Below, one piece after another: positions 25,504 through 33,874 of a DNA stretch of 64,000 nt. Source of the DNA: Sphingomonas sp. CCH21-G11 (lineage in GTDB: Bacteria > Pseudomonadota > Alphaproteobacteria > Sphingomonadales > Sphingomonadaceae). Numbering within the stretch: the stretch's first letter is position 1; every line of letters starts with the position of its first letter. The DNA is taken from contig NZ_LSHX01000028.1 in the NCBI RefSeq assembly GCF_001555965.1, positions 32,795 through 96,794 of the forward strand, read 5' to 3'. The translations under genes and the position numbers were made by a program. A model generated the notes under the pieces. That model ran no database searches. It was not told the origin of the DNA and saw only the letters and a program-made list of their open reading frames with translations.

Positions 25504-25527
25504 GAAACGATGCGTTTCGATCGTTTC
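25504..25527. promoter_or_regulatory. Three GAAACG half-sites between LysR and pirin genes
   Basis: GAAACG (25504-25509), then its inverse CGTTTC at 25513-25518 and again at 25522-25527, each separated by 3 bases. The first pair is a perfect dyad (GAAACG-ATG-CGTTTC). Position between divergent genes, next to the LysR start, makes it the likely LysR operator. Confidence 0.5.
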
Positions 25528-25582
25528 CATTTACGTCGCGATCCTGGTCCCTAACTAGGCACCACGCAATGGAGAAATCGCC

Positions 25583-26281
25583 ATGATTGACCAGAGACCC
25601 TTTGAAACCCTCGGCCATGCCGACCATGGCTGGCTGAATGCACGGCATCACTTCTCGTTCGCCAGCTATTATGACCCCGCCCGCATGGGCTGGGGCGCGA
25701 TCCGGGTGTGGAACGATGACGAAATCGCCGCCAACAGCGGCTTTCCGCCCCACCCCCATCGCGACATGGAAATCATCACCTATGTCCGCTCGGGCGCGAT
25801 CACCCATCAGGATTCGATGGGCAACCAGGGCCGCACCGGGGCGGGAGATGTCCAGGTGATGTCGGCGGGCACCGGGGTACGCCACGCGGAGTATAATCTG
25901 GAAGCGGAGACCACCCGGATCTTTCAGATCTGGATCGAGCCCGATGCGCCCGGCGGTTCGCCGAGCTGGGGCGCCAAGCCGTTTCCGAAGGACGAACGCT
26001 CGGGCCGCTTCGTGACGCTGGCGTCGGGCTTTGCCGAGGATGGCGACGCGCTGCCCATTCGCGCCAACGCGCGGGTGCTTGGCGCAACGCTGAAGGCGGG
26101 CGACCAGGTGACCCATCAGGTCGGCGCGGGCCGCCACGCCTATCTGGTCCCCGCCACCGGAGCGATCGACATCGACGGCGTGCGGACCAACGCCCGCGAC
26201 GGCGTCGCGCTGTCGGGCGGCCAGAAGGTGACGATCACCGCCATCGAGGACGCCGAAATCGTCCTGGTCGACGCCCGGTAA
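25583..26281 (+). CDS. Pirin family protein
   Basis: 232 residues, a bicupin. The first cupin holds the metal ligands in [15 protein letters not shown] and in the later [10 protein letters not shown] segment (three histidines and a glutamate expected); the second cupin (about residues 150-230) lacks clear ligands. Bacterial pirins such as YhhW open the ring of quercetin with oxygen; others act as redox-sensitive regulators. GGAGAAATCGCC precedes the ATG. The wrbA gene follows after 46 bases, and a divergent LysR gene precedes, which is a common stress module. Confidence 0.94.
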   Translation: MIDQRPFETLGHADHGWLNARHHFSFASYYDPARMGWGAIRVWNDDEIAANSGFPPHPHRDMEIITYVRSGAITHQDSMGNQGRTGAGDVQVMSAGTGVRHAEYNLEAETTRIFQIWIEPDAPGGSPSWGAKPFPKDERSGRFVTLASGFAEDGDALPIRANARVLGATLKAGDQVTHQVGAGRHAYLVPATGAIDIDGVRTNARDGVALSGGQKVTITAIEDAEIVLVDAR

Positions 26282-26327
26282 ACTGCGTGAACCGGCCCGT
26301 GCCGCGGGCCCATCAAGGAGAATGACA

Positions 26328-26930
26328 ATGGCCAAGGTTCTGGTGCTCTACTACTCGTCCTACGGACATATCGAGAAGATGGCCGACGCGATCGCCGACG
26401 GTGCGCGCGGTGCGGGCGCCCAGGTCGACGTGCTGCGCGTGCCCGAAACCGCGCCCGCCGAGGTCGTCGCGGCGGCGCATTTCAAGACCGAAAGCGCGCA
26501 TGGCGCGATCGGCAGCGTCGAGGAACTGGCCAATTACGACGCGATCGTTATCGGCGCCCCGACCCGTTTCGGACGGATGCCGAGCCAGATGGCGTCGTTC
26601 CTCGACCAGGCCGGCGGCCTGTGGTTCCGCGGCGCGCTCAACGGCAAGGTCGGTGGTGCCTTCACCTCGTCCGCGAGCCAGCATGGCGGACAGGAAGTAA
26701 CTTTGTTCTCGATCCTGACGAACCTGATGCACTTCGGCATGACGATCGTCGGTCTTGATTATGGCTTTCAGGGCCAGCTGGGCGTCGACGAAGTGAAGGG
26801 CGGATCGCCATATGGCGCGACCACCATCGCCGACGGCGACGGCAGCCGACAGCCATCCGCGGTCGAGCTGGACGGGGCGCGCTATCAAGGCCGCCGCATC
26901 GCCGAAGTGGCCGTGAAGCTGCACGGCTGA
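26328..26930 (+). CDS. wrbA: NAD(P)H:quinone oxidoreductase, WrbA type
   Basis: 200 residues of flavodoxin fold. [15 protein letters not shown] is the FMN phosphate-binding loop; [19 protein letters not shown] and [12 protein letters not shown] are WrbA signatures. The enzyme reduces quinones by two electrons and protects from redox cycling. The ATG at 26328 is preferred because AAGGAG lies 7 bases before it; another ATG at 26322 is too close. Co-oriented with pirin, with a small GGCCCG/CGGGCC hairpin between the genes. Confidence 0.96.
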   Translation: MAKVLVLYYSSYGHIEKMADAIADGARGAGAQVDVLRVPETAPAEVVAAAHFKTESAHGAIGSVEELANYDAIVIGAPTRFGRMPSQMASFLDQAGGLWFRGALNGKVGGAFTSSASQHGGQEVTLFSILTNLMHFGMTIVGLDYGFQGQLGVDEVKGGSPYGATTIADGDGSRQPSAVELDGARYQGRRIAEVAVKLHG

Positions 26931-27031
26931 CGCGCGGCCGGCGCCGCTGCACGCCCCCGGGTCCCCCTCCCCGACCGGCGGCAGCGGCGCCAACCCTTTT
27001 CCAATCCCGGCAAACCTGCGAAGGGAGCGCG

Positions 27032-27701
<670 letters not shown>

Positions 27702-27709
<8 letters not shown>

Positions 27710-28109
27710 CGCGGCCGCGCTGGAGGCCGCGGTGGTCGAGGAACGCTTTCTCGCGGCGACCGGACCCGGCGGGCAGAATGTCAACAAGGTCGCGACCGCG
27801 GTTCAGCTGCGCATCGACGCGTTCCGTCTGGGCCTGCCGCCGCACGCCTGGCAGCAGCTGAAGCAGCTGGCGGGCGGCAAGCTGACCGCGGCGGGCGAAC
27901 TGCTGATAGTCGCGCGGCGGTTCCGCACGCAGGAGGCCAACCGCGCCGATGCCCGCGAACGCGCGCTGGCGCTGCTGGCGCAGGCGCATGTGCGTCAGGC
28001 CCGCCGCGTCGCAACCAAGCCGAGCCGCGCGGCCAAGGCGCGGCGCGTCGACGCGAAAAAGGGGCGCGCGCAGATCAAGGCCGGACGGGCGCGCGTGCGC
28101 GACGAATAA
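27702..28109 (+). CDS. arfB: Alternative ribosome-rescue factor ArfB (YaeJ)
   Basis: 135 residues from a GTG. The GGQ motif (residues 23-25 in TGPGGQNVNK) is the peptidyl-tRNA hydrolysis loop shared with class I release factors. The C-terminal tail from about residue 100 is a run of Arg, Lys and Ala that enters the empty mRNA channel of stalled ribosomes. Length is that of ArfB rather than of RF1 or RF2. It starts inside the preceding pseudouridine synthase gene. Confidence 0.94.
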
Positions 28110-28115
28110 GCCGGG

Positions 28116-28709
28116 TCAGTAGGGCGGCGCCTGGACCGCACGCTGGCTGCGCGCGGCATTGGCCCACCATTCAAGGTCATCGGCGAAGCGCGGAAATGTC
28201 GCTTCGAGCGCGGCGCCGCCGTCGCCCATCGGCTTGCCCGCGGCATCGAGCGCCCCGGTGATCCCGCCCACCGTCACCGTGCTGGAAATCACCACCATAC
28301 CCATTTCGGACAGGGTGCCGTGCCAGACGAGTCCGGCACGTGCACCCGCCAGTCGTCCCGCCGAGTAGCTGATGATCGCGGCGGGTCGCCAGAACCATTC
28401 CTCGAGGAAATGGTCGGTCAGGTTCTTCAATCCGGGCTGGACACCCCAATTATATTCTCCAACGACGAAAACAAAACCATCCGCATCGCGGATCTGTCCG
28501 GCCAGTTCGGCCATCGCCGGCGGGGCGGTGCCGGGCGCATATTCCTTGTGCATCCGGTCGAGCATCGGCAGGCCGACCGCCTGCGCGTCGACCAGCCGGC
28601 TGTCATGGCCACGCGCCGCAAAGCGGTCGACCGCATAGCGCGCGAGGCGGATGCCCGCGCGATCCGATCGATAGGAACCGTAGAAAGTCAGTAACTTGAG
28701 CGGTTTCAT
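28116..28709 (-). CDS. NADPH-dependent FMN reductase family protein
   Basis: 197 residues of flavodoxin-like fold. LTFYGSYRSDRAGIRLARY gives the flavin phosphate loop and GEYNWGVQPGLKNLTDHF is the second FMN-binding signature of this family (PF03358). Members reduce flavins, quinones, azo dyes or metals using NAD(P)H. The stop lies 6 bases from the ArfB stop (convergent). It is divergent from an AraC regulator with a spacer of about 330 bases. Confidence 0.88.
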   Translation of the reverse strand: MKPLKLLTFYGSYRSDRAGIRLARYAVDRFAARGHDSRLVDAQAVGLPMLDRMHKEYAPGTAPPAMAELAGQIRDADGFVFVVGEYNWGVQPGLKNLTDHFLEEWFWRPAAIISYSAGRLAGARAGLVWHGTLSEMGMVVISSTVTVGGITGALDAAGKPMGDGGAALEATFPRFADDLEWWANAARSQRAVQAPPY

Positions 28710-29037
28710 CGTCGTGGTGCCCCCGGGGTTCATCAGGCGGGTCGATCGGTCGGGTGTCCTCCCCTGTCCGGCCCAACCCGCCTGCCATCGGATCGATCCC
28801 GACCGATGTCTTGCAGCAAACTGCCGCGGCGACCGAGACGGAAAACCGACGATGGCGGAGCTGCGGCGATCGTCCCGCATTCGCACGACTCGGCGCTCGG
28901 AGTCGCTCGGGCGGCCGCCTCGCGCAATTTGATACCATACAGCCGCGGGGCCAGTCGGTTTAGACATGGGCCATGGGGTATGCAGCCATCGGTTCGCCGC
29001 TTCGGGACACCACCGGCGCATCCCCGGGGGAACAGAT
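28710..29037. other. Spacer between FMN reductase and AraC genes
   Basis: About 330 bases between divergent genes, expected to hold both promoters. No dyad or clear promoter pair stands out. The AraC frame is open from 28966, so part of this could be coding if the upstream ATG is used. Confidence 0.5.
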
Positions 29038-30000
29038 TTGGCGACGTCGCGCAGTCAGTTAGGCGGTGGCCACCTCAATCCGTTGCAATGGCGCGGGTTC
29101 GAGGCGAGCACGGGCGTCATCGATTTTGGTCCGCATCACCTCGACCGCGCGATCATCCAGCAATGGACCGGCAGCGATGCGGAGATGCGCCAGCCCGCGC
29201 TCGACCATCACCTGTTCGTGCTCCATCAGGGCGGGCCCAAACGCGTGGTGCGAAAGGGGGCCGGCCAGACCCGGGACGAGATCGTCGCGCTGAACAGCTG
29301 CACCACCGTCGAAAGCGGCAGCAGCTATCACTGGAACACCGAGGGCCCGATCGCCTTTGCCCATATCTATGTGCGCCCCGACCGGTTCGGCGAGATGGTC
29401 GGGGAAGCGTTCAATCGCGATCCGGCAAATGTCCGGCTCGCCGAACGCATCGGCCAATATGACCCGCTGACCGCCAACCTGTTCAACGCGGTGCTGGCGG
29501 CCCGCGATCAGCCGGACTGGAGTGCGCTGGCGGAACCCTATCTGGACGCGCTGATCGTGCGGCTCGCCTCGCTCGCCACCCAGGGCGGCAGCTTCGTGCC
29601 GCCGCCCCGGCTGACGCTGGCCCCGCACACGGTGCGCCGCGTGCGCGAATATATCATGGCCAACCTGGCCAACCGGATCACGCTGGATGATCTGGCGATG
29701 GTGGCTGGCTATAGCCGCTATCATTTCGTCCGGGCGTTCCGGATCAGCGCCGGCTACCCGCCCTATGCGTATCTGATCCGGCAGCGCATCGAGCATGCCT
29801 GTGCACTGCTTGCCGGCGGCGACCTGCCGATCGCGGAGGTCGCGGTGCAATCGGGCTTTTCGTCGCACGCACAGTTTTCGACGCGGTTCAGGGAGGTGAT
29901 GGGCATCTCCCCGGTCGAATATCGACGCCACCGGGGCTGGCGTGCGCCAGACCCCGGCGACCCGGCCGCTGATGTCGCTGTGGACGATCAGAAGCCCTGA
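29038..30000 (+). CDS. AraC family transcriptional regulator
   Basis: 320 residues from a TTG with GGGGGAAC ahead; an ATG at 28966 is in frame but has no ribosome site. The N-terminal 200 residues show a cupin-like sensing domain (HHLFVLHQGG). The C-terminal domain has two helix-turn-helix units, ITLDDLAMVAGYSRYHFVRAF and IAEVAVQSGFSSHAQFSTRF, here named by their first segments. The neighbours are a flavin reductase (divergent) and a frameshifted outer-membrane barrel (convergent, 3' ends overlap by 13 bases). Confidence 0.9.
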   Translation: MATSRSQLGGGHLNPLQWRGFEASTGVIDFGPHHLDRAIIQQWTGSDAEMRQPALDHHLFVLHQGGPKRVVRKGAGQTRDEIVALNSCTTVESGSSYHWNTEGPIAFAHIYVRPDRFGEMVGEAFNRDPANVRLAERIGQYDPLTANLFNAVLAARDQPDWSALAEPYLDALIVRLASLATQGGSFVPPPRLTLAPHTVRRVREYIMANLANRITLDDLAMVAGYSRYHFVRAFRISAGYPPYAYLIRQRIEHACALLAGGDLPIAEVAVQSGFSSHAQFSTRFREVMGISPVEYRRHRGWRAPDPGDPAADVAVDDQKP

Positions 30001-30802
30001 ACGAGCTGGAAGATGAAGCGTTCGCGGAAGGAATTGTCCGGATCGGTCAGCGGGATCTCGATCCCCGCCAGCGCGAACAGGTTGCCGCCCAGATGCGTGC
30101 GCACGCCGGGCGTGATGCTGACATAACTGCCCGGGCCGCTGAGCGATTCACGCCAATTGCCCGAGATGTACCAGGTCAGATCGCCGAGCGGCGCCTTGTC
30201 ATGATCGGTAAAGGTCTGGCCGATCGCGAAGTTGAGCGCGAAGCTCTCATCAACGCCCGAATCCGGAAATGCGTACGATACGCGGCCGCGGAGCGCGAAA
30301 CCGCTCCCGACGTCGGTCCAGAAATTGAGCTGGGGTTCGGCCGCGAAGACACCGCCACCGACGTCGCGGACCCGACCGGGATACGCCAGCCGACGCCGGC
30401 ATTGACGGAGAGGTTACGGTTTTCGAGCAACATCACCTGGGTGGTGATCGTCGCGTCGCCGACATCGGATTCCCCCCCAACGTCGCGATAGAAGGGCAGT
30501 TCGGTGCCGATCCAAAACCGCCGCGACAGCGGATAGTTGAAGCGCGCCAGCACCTCGTGCGTTTCCGCGGTCGCGTCGGTGTAGGAATAAGCGAGATGCG
30601 CTTCACGCGTGAAAAAGCCGTCCGCGGTCGCCAGCCAGCCCTGCCGGGGCGCACCGCTGTCACCATTGGGCACCGGAATCCACGGCGCGGTCAGTTCGCC
30701 GAAAAAGTCCTTCGTCAGCGGCGTCCATTCCTCCGACTGGGCGAATGCGGGTGTCGCACCCCCCAGGCCGGCGATGACGGCGGCCATTGCAAGATATTTC
30801 AT
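29988..30802 (-). pseudogene. Outer-membrane beta-barrel protein gene with one-base frameshift
   Basis: The 5' part codes for a signal peptide (ends TPAFAQ) and alternating strands up to about residue 144 (VGWRIPVG). Beyond 30380 the open frame makes nonsense, while the next frame continues sensibly with DVGGGVFAAEPQLNFW, VSYAFPDSGVDESFALN and ends IFQLVQGF, an aromatic C-terminus typical of barrels. The span is 815 bases, one short of 272 codons, so a single base was lost in the GGG run near 30371-30380. Intact, it would be a porin- or transporter-like barrel of about 271 residues (resembling the phenol MetA-degradation barrel family). It may be a true mutation or an assembly error. Confidence 0.75.
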
Positions 30803-30841
30803 TGTTGAGCTCCCGATAAACTGGGTGACCCAACCGATTTA

Positions 30842-30853
30842 TGCTGCGCAGCA
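30842..30853. promoter_or_regulatory. 12-bp palindrome upstream of the barrel gene
   Basis: TGCTGCGCAGCA is a perfect palindrome about 40 bases before the start of the disrupted barrel gene, in an otherwise AT-rich stretch. It could bind a regulator such as one of the neighbouring AraC proteins. Confidence 0.3.
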
Positions 30854-30912
30854 AACCATGTATTTCGTGCAATGTCGCAATTATCAAAATCGTGCGTCGG
30901 CCGGTCTCCGCG

Positions 30913-31836
30913 TCAGGAGAGCACGACCCGCCGGTAGCGACCGGGCGGCATTCCCATCGCCTTGCTGAACGCAGCGGTGAAATGCGCCTGGCTGGAAAAG
31001 CCGCACGACAGGGCAAGTTGTGCAAGCGGCACTTCGCCGGCGGCGAGCATCCGGCAGGCCTCGCTCAACCGGCGATGGCAGACGAACTGATAGGGCGTCT
31101 GGCCGGTTGCGCGCTTGAACACCCGCGCAAAATGGAAGATCGAAAGCCCGGCGACGCGCGCCAGGTCGGTCAGCGCGATGTCGCGTGACAGGTTCGCCTC
31201 GATAAACTCGATCACCCGGTTGAGCCGGAGCGGCGTCAGGTAGATGCGATCGGCCTCCGCGACGCGATGCGCCGCATCCTGACGGATCATCGTCGCCGCG
31301 ATCGCGCGCACGATGCCGTCGAGCATGACATCGGCCGCGAAACCCGGCGTTCGTACCTCCCCGACCAGGAAACGCACGAGCTGCGCGAGCCGCGCATTGG
31401 GTTCGGTGTGGATCGGCTCGAGTTCCGTCGTGCCCATTTCGGCAGCCGCGCTGCCCAGCAGGCTGCTCGGAAACGAGATCAGCAACGCCGCCTGTTCAGG
31501 CGGGCATTCCACGATCGATTCATAGCCGTGCGGGATGAAACTGATGTCGTCGCGGCGCAGCGGCGCGCGCACCCATTTGCCGCCTTCAAAGCGATCATAC
31601 TGACCGCTTCCGTTCAGGTTCATCGCGAGCAGATCATAGTCGTCGCGCTTCATCACGGCGCGTGCCCGCGATTCGCCCTCGACGTTGACGGCGATGTGTC
31701 GCACCACCGTGATCGTCGATGAAGAAGCACTCAGCAATTCCGCTTTCGGCGGCCCCGAAAAGCGGATTGAATCATAGCATGTCTTACCGGTCGCGCCGCC
31801 GTAACGCAGCACGTTGCCAGGATCCGCGCGTTCCAT
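30913..31836 (-). CDS. AraC family transcriptional regulator
   Basis: 307 residues from the ATG that follows GGAGG by 5 bases (an earlier ATG at 31848 is in frame). The N-terminal AraC-binding-like domain (about residues 40-180) resembles regulators of aromatic catabolism; the C-terminal pair of helix-turn-helix units includes LTDLARVAGLSIFHFARVFK and LALSCGFSSQAHFTAAFSK. It lies upstream of the barrel gene on the same strand, 110 bases away, so control of that gene is likely but not shown. Confidence 0.9.
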   Translation of the reverse strand: MERADPGNVLRYGGATGKTCYDSIRFSGPPKAELLSASSSTITVVRHIAVNVEGESRARAVMKRDDYDLLAMNLNGSGQYDRFEGGKWVRAPLRRDDISFIPHGYESIVECPPEQAALLISFPSSLLGSAAAEMGTTELEPIHTEPNARLAQLVRFLVGEVRTPGFAADVMLDGIVRAIAATMIRQDAAHRVAEADRIYLTPLRLNRVIEFIEANLSRDIALTDLARVAGLSIFHFARVFKRATGQTPYQFVCHRRLSEACRMLAAGEVPLAQLALSCGFSSQAHFTAAFSKAMGMPPGRYRRVVLS

Positions 31837-31991
31837 GCGGTCCTCCATTCAACGGCGCAGAACCGGGCAACCCTCACCCGTTACGCCGTGGAAACAAGAT
31901 ATCCTGACGACGCCGACGCTTCAACGCGGCAGCGATGCCGGTGCCCAGAAAAGGGCAAAATGGCAAAACCGTGAAAAGGTCGTGCCCGCGA

Positions 31992-32351
31992 TCAATTCAT
32001 CTTTGCCGGGATCACGGCGGGCGATAGTCGAAGGAGCATCATCGGCCGCAGATGAAAGGTCGACAGCCCCGCGACGACGAACGGCATCGACATGACGAGC
32101 GCGTGCGTCGTGTCCCGGTCCGATGGGCAAAGCAATTCCAGTTCGGTCCCCGCCGTATTGCATAAAGCCAAGATAAACTGGCCTCTCCGGCACCAGTCGA
32201 GCAACGTCGCCCGCTCCGCCTCATCGTAGAAGGCGACCTCGTCCGGCGAAGGATTCTCGATCAGCCGCAAGGTCACGAGGGTCAGGTCCGGGGGGATTTC
32301 CACCGGCTGCGGGTGCTCCAGGTCCTGAAAGAACAGCCGTCGCCAGGGCAT
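31992..32351 (-). CDS. Small protein of unknown function (119 aa)
   Basis: 119 residues from the ATG at 32351. Sequence DEVAFYDEAERATLLDWCRRGQFILALCN and the following MSMPFVVAGLSTFHLRPMM, given here in separated parts, recall the ferredoxin-like fold of YciI and muconolactone isomerase-type proteins, where a late (M)PFV-GL-F--P segment is typical. Catalytic residues are not clear. It precedes the AraC gene on the same strand by 155 bases. Confidence 0.5.
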   Translation of the reverse strand: MPWRRLFFQDLEHPQPVEIPPDLTLVTLRLIENPSPDEVAFYDEAERATLLDWCRRGQFILALCNTAGTELELLCPSDRDTTHALVMSMPFVVAGLSTFHLRPMMLLRLSPAVIPAKMN

Positions 32352-32585
32352 CGCGCGCGCACCTTCCAAAGCAAGAACATACCGGCGTGGCGACCACCCG
32401 GCCTTTCGCGATATTGCGTCGTCCGGCCTGGTTTTAGCGGAATTTGCTGCGCGATCACGCGGCAAGTTCGCGCAAAAGCGGTGCCAATGCGAAAGCCCCG
32501 CGGTCGCCGGCTCCCTAATCATGCGTCAGTGGCACCGATCGAGTCGGGCCGCGAACCAACGAATCGATCGAAGGATAGGGACATC

Positions 32586-33800
32586 ATGCCAAGAGTTTTC
32601 ACCCGTCAGCTGTGTGCGTTTGCCAGCGTCGGTGCCGTCGCCTTGGGCGCGATCAGCCCCGCCGCCGCCGAAGTCGTGGTCCGTGGCAAGGAAGGCAAGC
32701 CGCTCGACGAAATCCGTCAGGCGCCGGGCTCGATCTACCCCGATCTGCGCACCATCGTCGCGCAGCCCTCCCCCTCGGAGGTGAAGCCCGAATATCTGGG
32801 CCCGGTGGTGATGCTGAAGTCAGCGCATATCGACCTGGAAAAGGGCACGGCCACCCTTCCGCTGCGCAAGGGCAAGCTGAAGAACGGCACCCCGGTGTGG
32901 TTCATCATCACCGACACGACCGACGAAAACCTCTCGAACCTGCACGGCGTCAACTATGCGCCGAAGATGGCCTATGGCCTGACGGGTCGCGGCGCTCGCC
33001 GCGCGACCATCGAAAAGGACGGGTCGTTCACCTTTGAAAGCGGCAGCGTCGATTTCAAGCCGGTGCTGGGCGTCACGCCCGGACCCGCCAACGCCCCGTT
33101 CCCGCCGGCCAAATTCCAGCCGGGATCGGTCGGTGACGCGACCTATACGCCGATGGTCTAAGTCGAAAACTCGGCCAAATCGGTGATCCTGAACGCGCCG
33201 GTGGTCAGCCAGGCCAGCGAAGCCGAACTGAACGCGATGTGCGCAGGCAATGTCGATCACAGCAAGGTGCACGACAAGGTCGTCGCCATCTGTCCGCGTG
33301 ACGAGACCGTGACGCTGTCGATGACGCTGGGTTTCACCTTCGACAAGCCGATCCAGTATCTCTCGACCGAAGCCAACAACCCGCTGGTCGCCGCGCTGGA
33401 GAATGCGACGTTCGCGCCTGCACTCGAAGATCTGCCCTTCGCGCTCGAGGACGCATCGCCCGGCGAGTCGGCCGAGCGCATCGTCGTCGTCGTCAACGGC
33501 CCGACCGGCCTCGACAACCCGCATCGCCAGGGCCTGGTCAGCGCCCTGACCGACGGTCGGGGACCGCTCAACATTCTGGGCGGCATCCCGACGATCAATC
33601 TCGACTATTCGCCGATGTGGCGGCTGTTCCCCGCCGTCTGGACCGACGAAGCGATCAAGAAGGGCTATCGCTATCGCATGACGAGCGCGCTGCAGGCGGC
33701 CGAAATGTCGACGCGCGGCTACCTCAAGAGCCTTGACGGCGGTGATTTCCGCGCGGTCGGCTTCGTCGTCAACTGCCCCGTCGTGTACCGCATCAACTAA
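32586..33800 (+). pseudogene. Secreted protein gene interrupted by an in-frame UAA
   Basis: A signal peptide (ends SPAAAE) starts a 404-codon frame broken only by TAA at 33159-33161; the same frame continues VENSAKSVILNAPVV to 33800. The first part gives 191 residues; the remainder, 213, has no good ribosome site. Mature sequence features include PSPSEVKPEYLGPVVMLKSA, HGVNYAPKMAYGLTGRG and YSPMWRLFPAVWTDEAIK. I do not recognise the family; a conserved periplasmic protein is likely. A strong terminator follows at 33820. A single substitution, for example TAC to TAA, would explain it. Confidence 0.7.
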
Positions 33801-33819
33801 CCCGGACACGACACTCCCA

Positions 33820-33861
33820 GCGGGGCGGCTTTCCCCCGGGCCGCCCCGCACCCCCCTTTTT
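33820..33861 (+). terminator. Rho-independent terminator
   Basis: GCGGGGCGGC (33820-33829) pairs perfectly with GCCGCCCCGC (33840-33849), followed by a C-run and TTTTT (33857-33861). It ends the interrupted secreted-protein gene just before the TonB receptor gene. Confidence 0.85.
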
Positions 33862-33874
33862 GTAGCGAGTACCG

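Noticed and set aside
30093..30491. 132-codon plus-strand frame over the barrel gene
   Set aside because: It is the complement of a coherent barrel sequence with signal peptide and aromatic C-terminus; no ribosome site.
33159..33161. Selenocysteine- or pyrrolysine-type recoding at the internal stop
   Set aside because: The codon is UAA; known recoding uses UGA or UAG, and no structured element follows.
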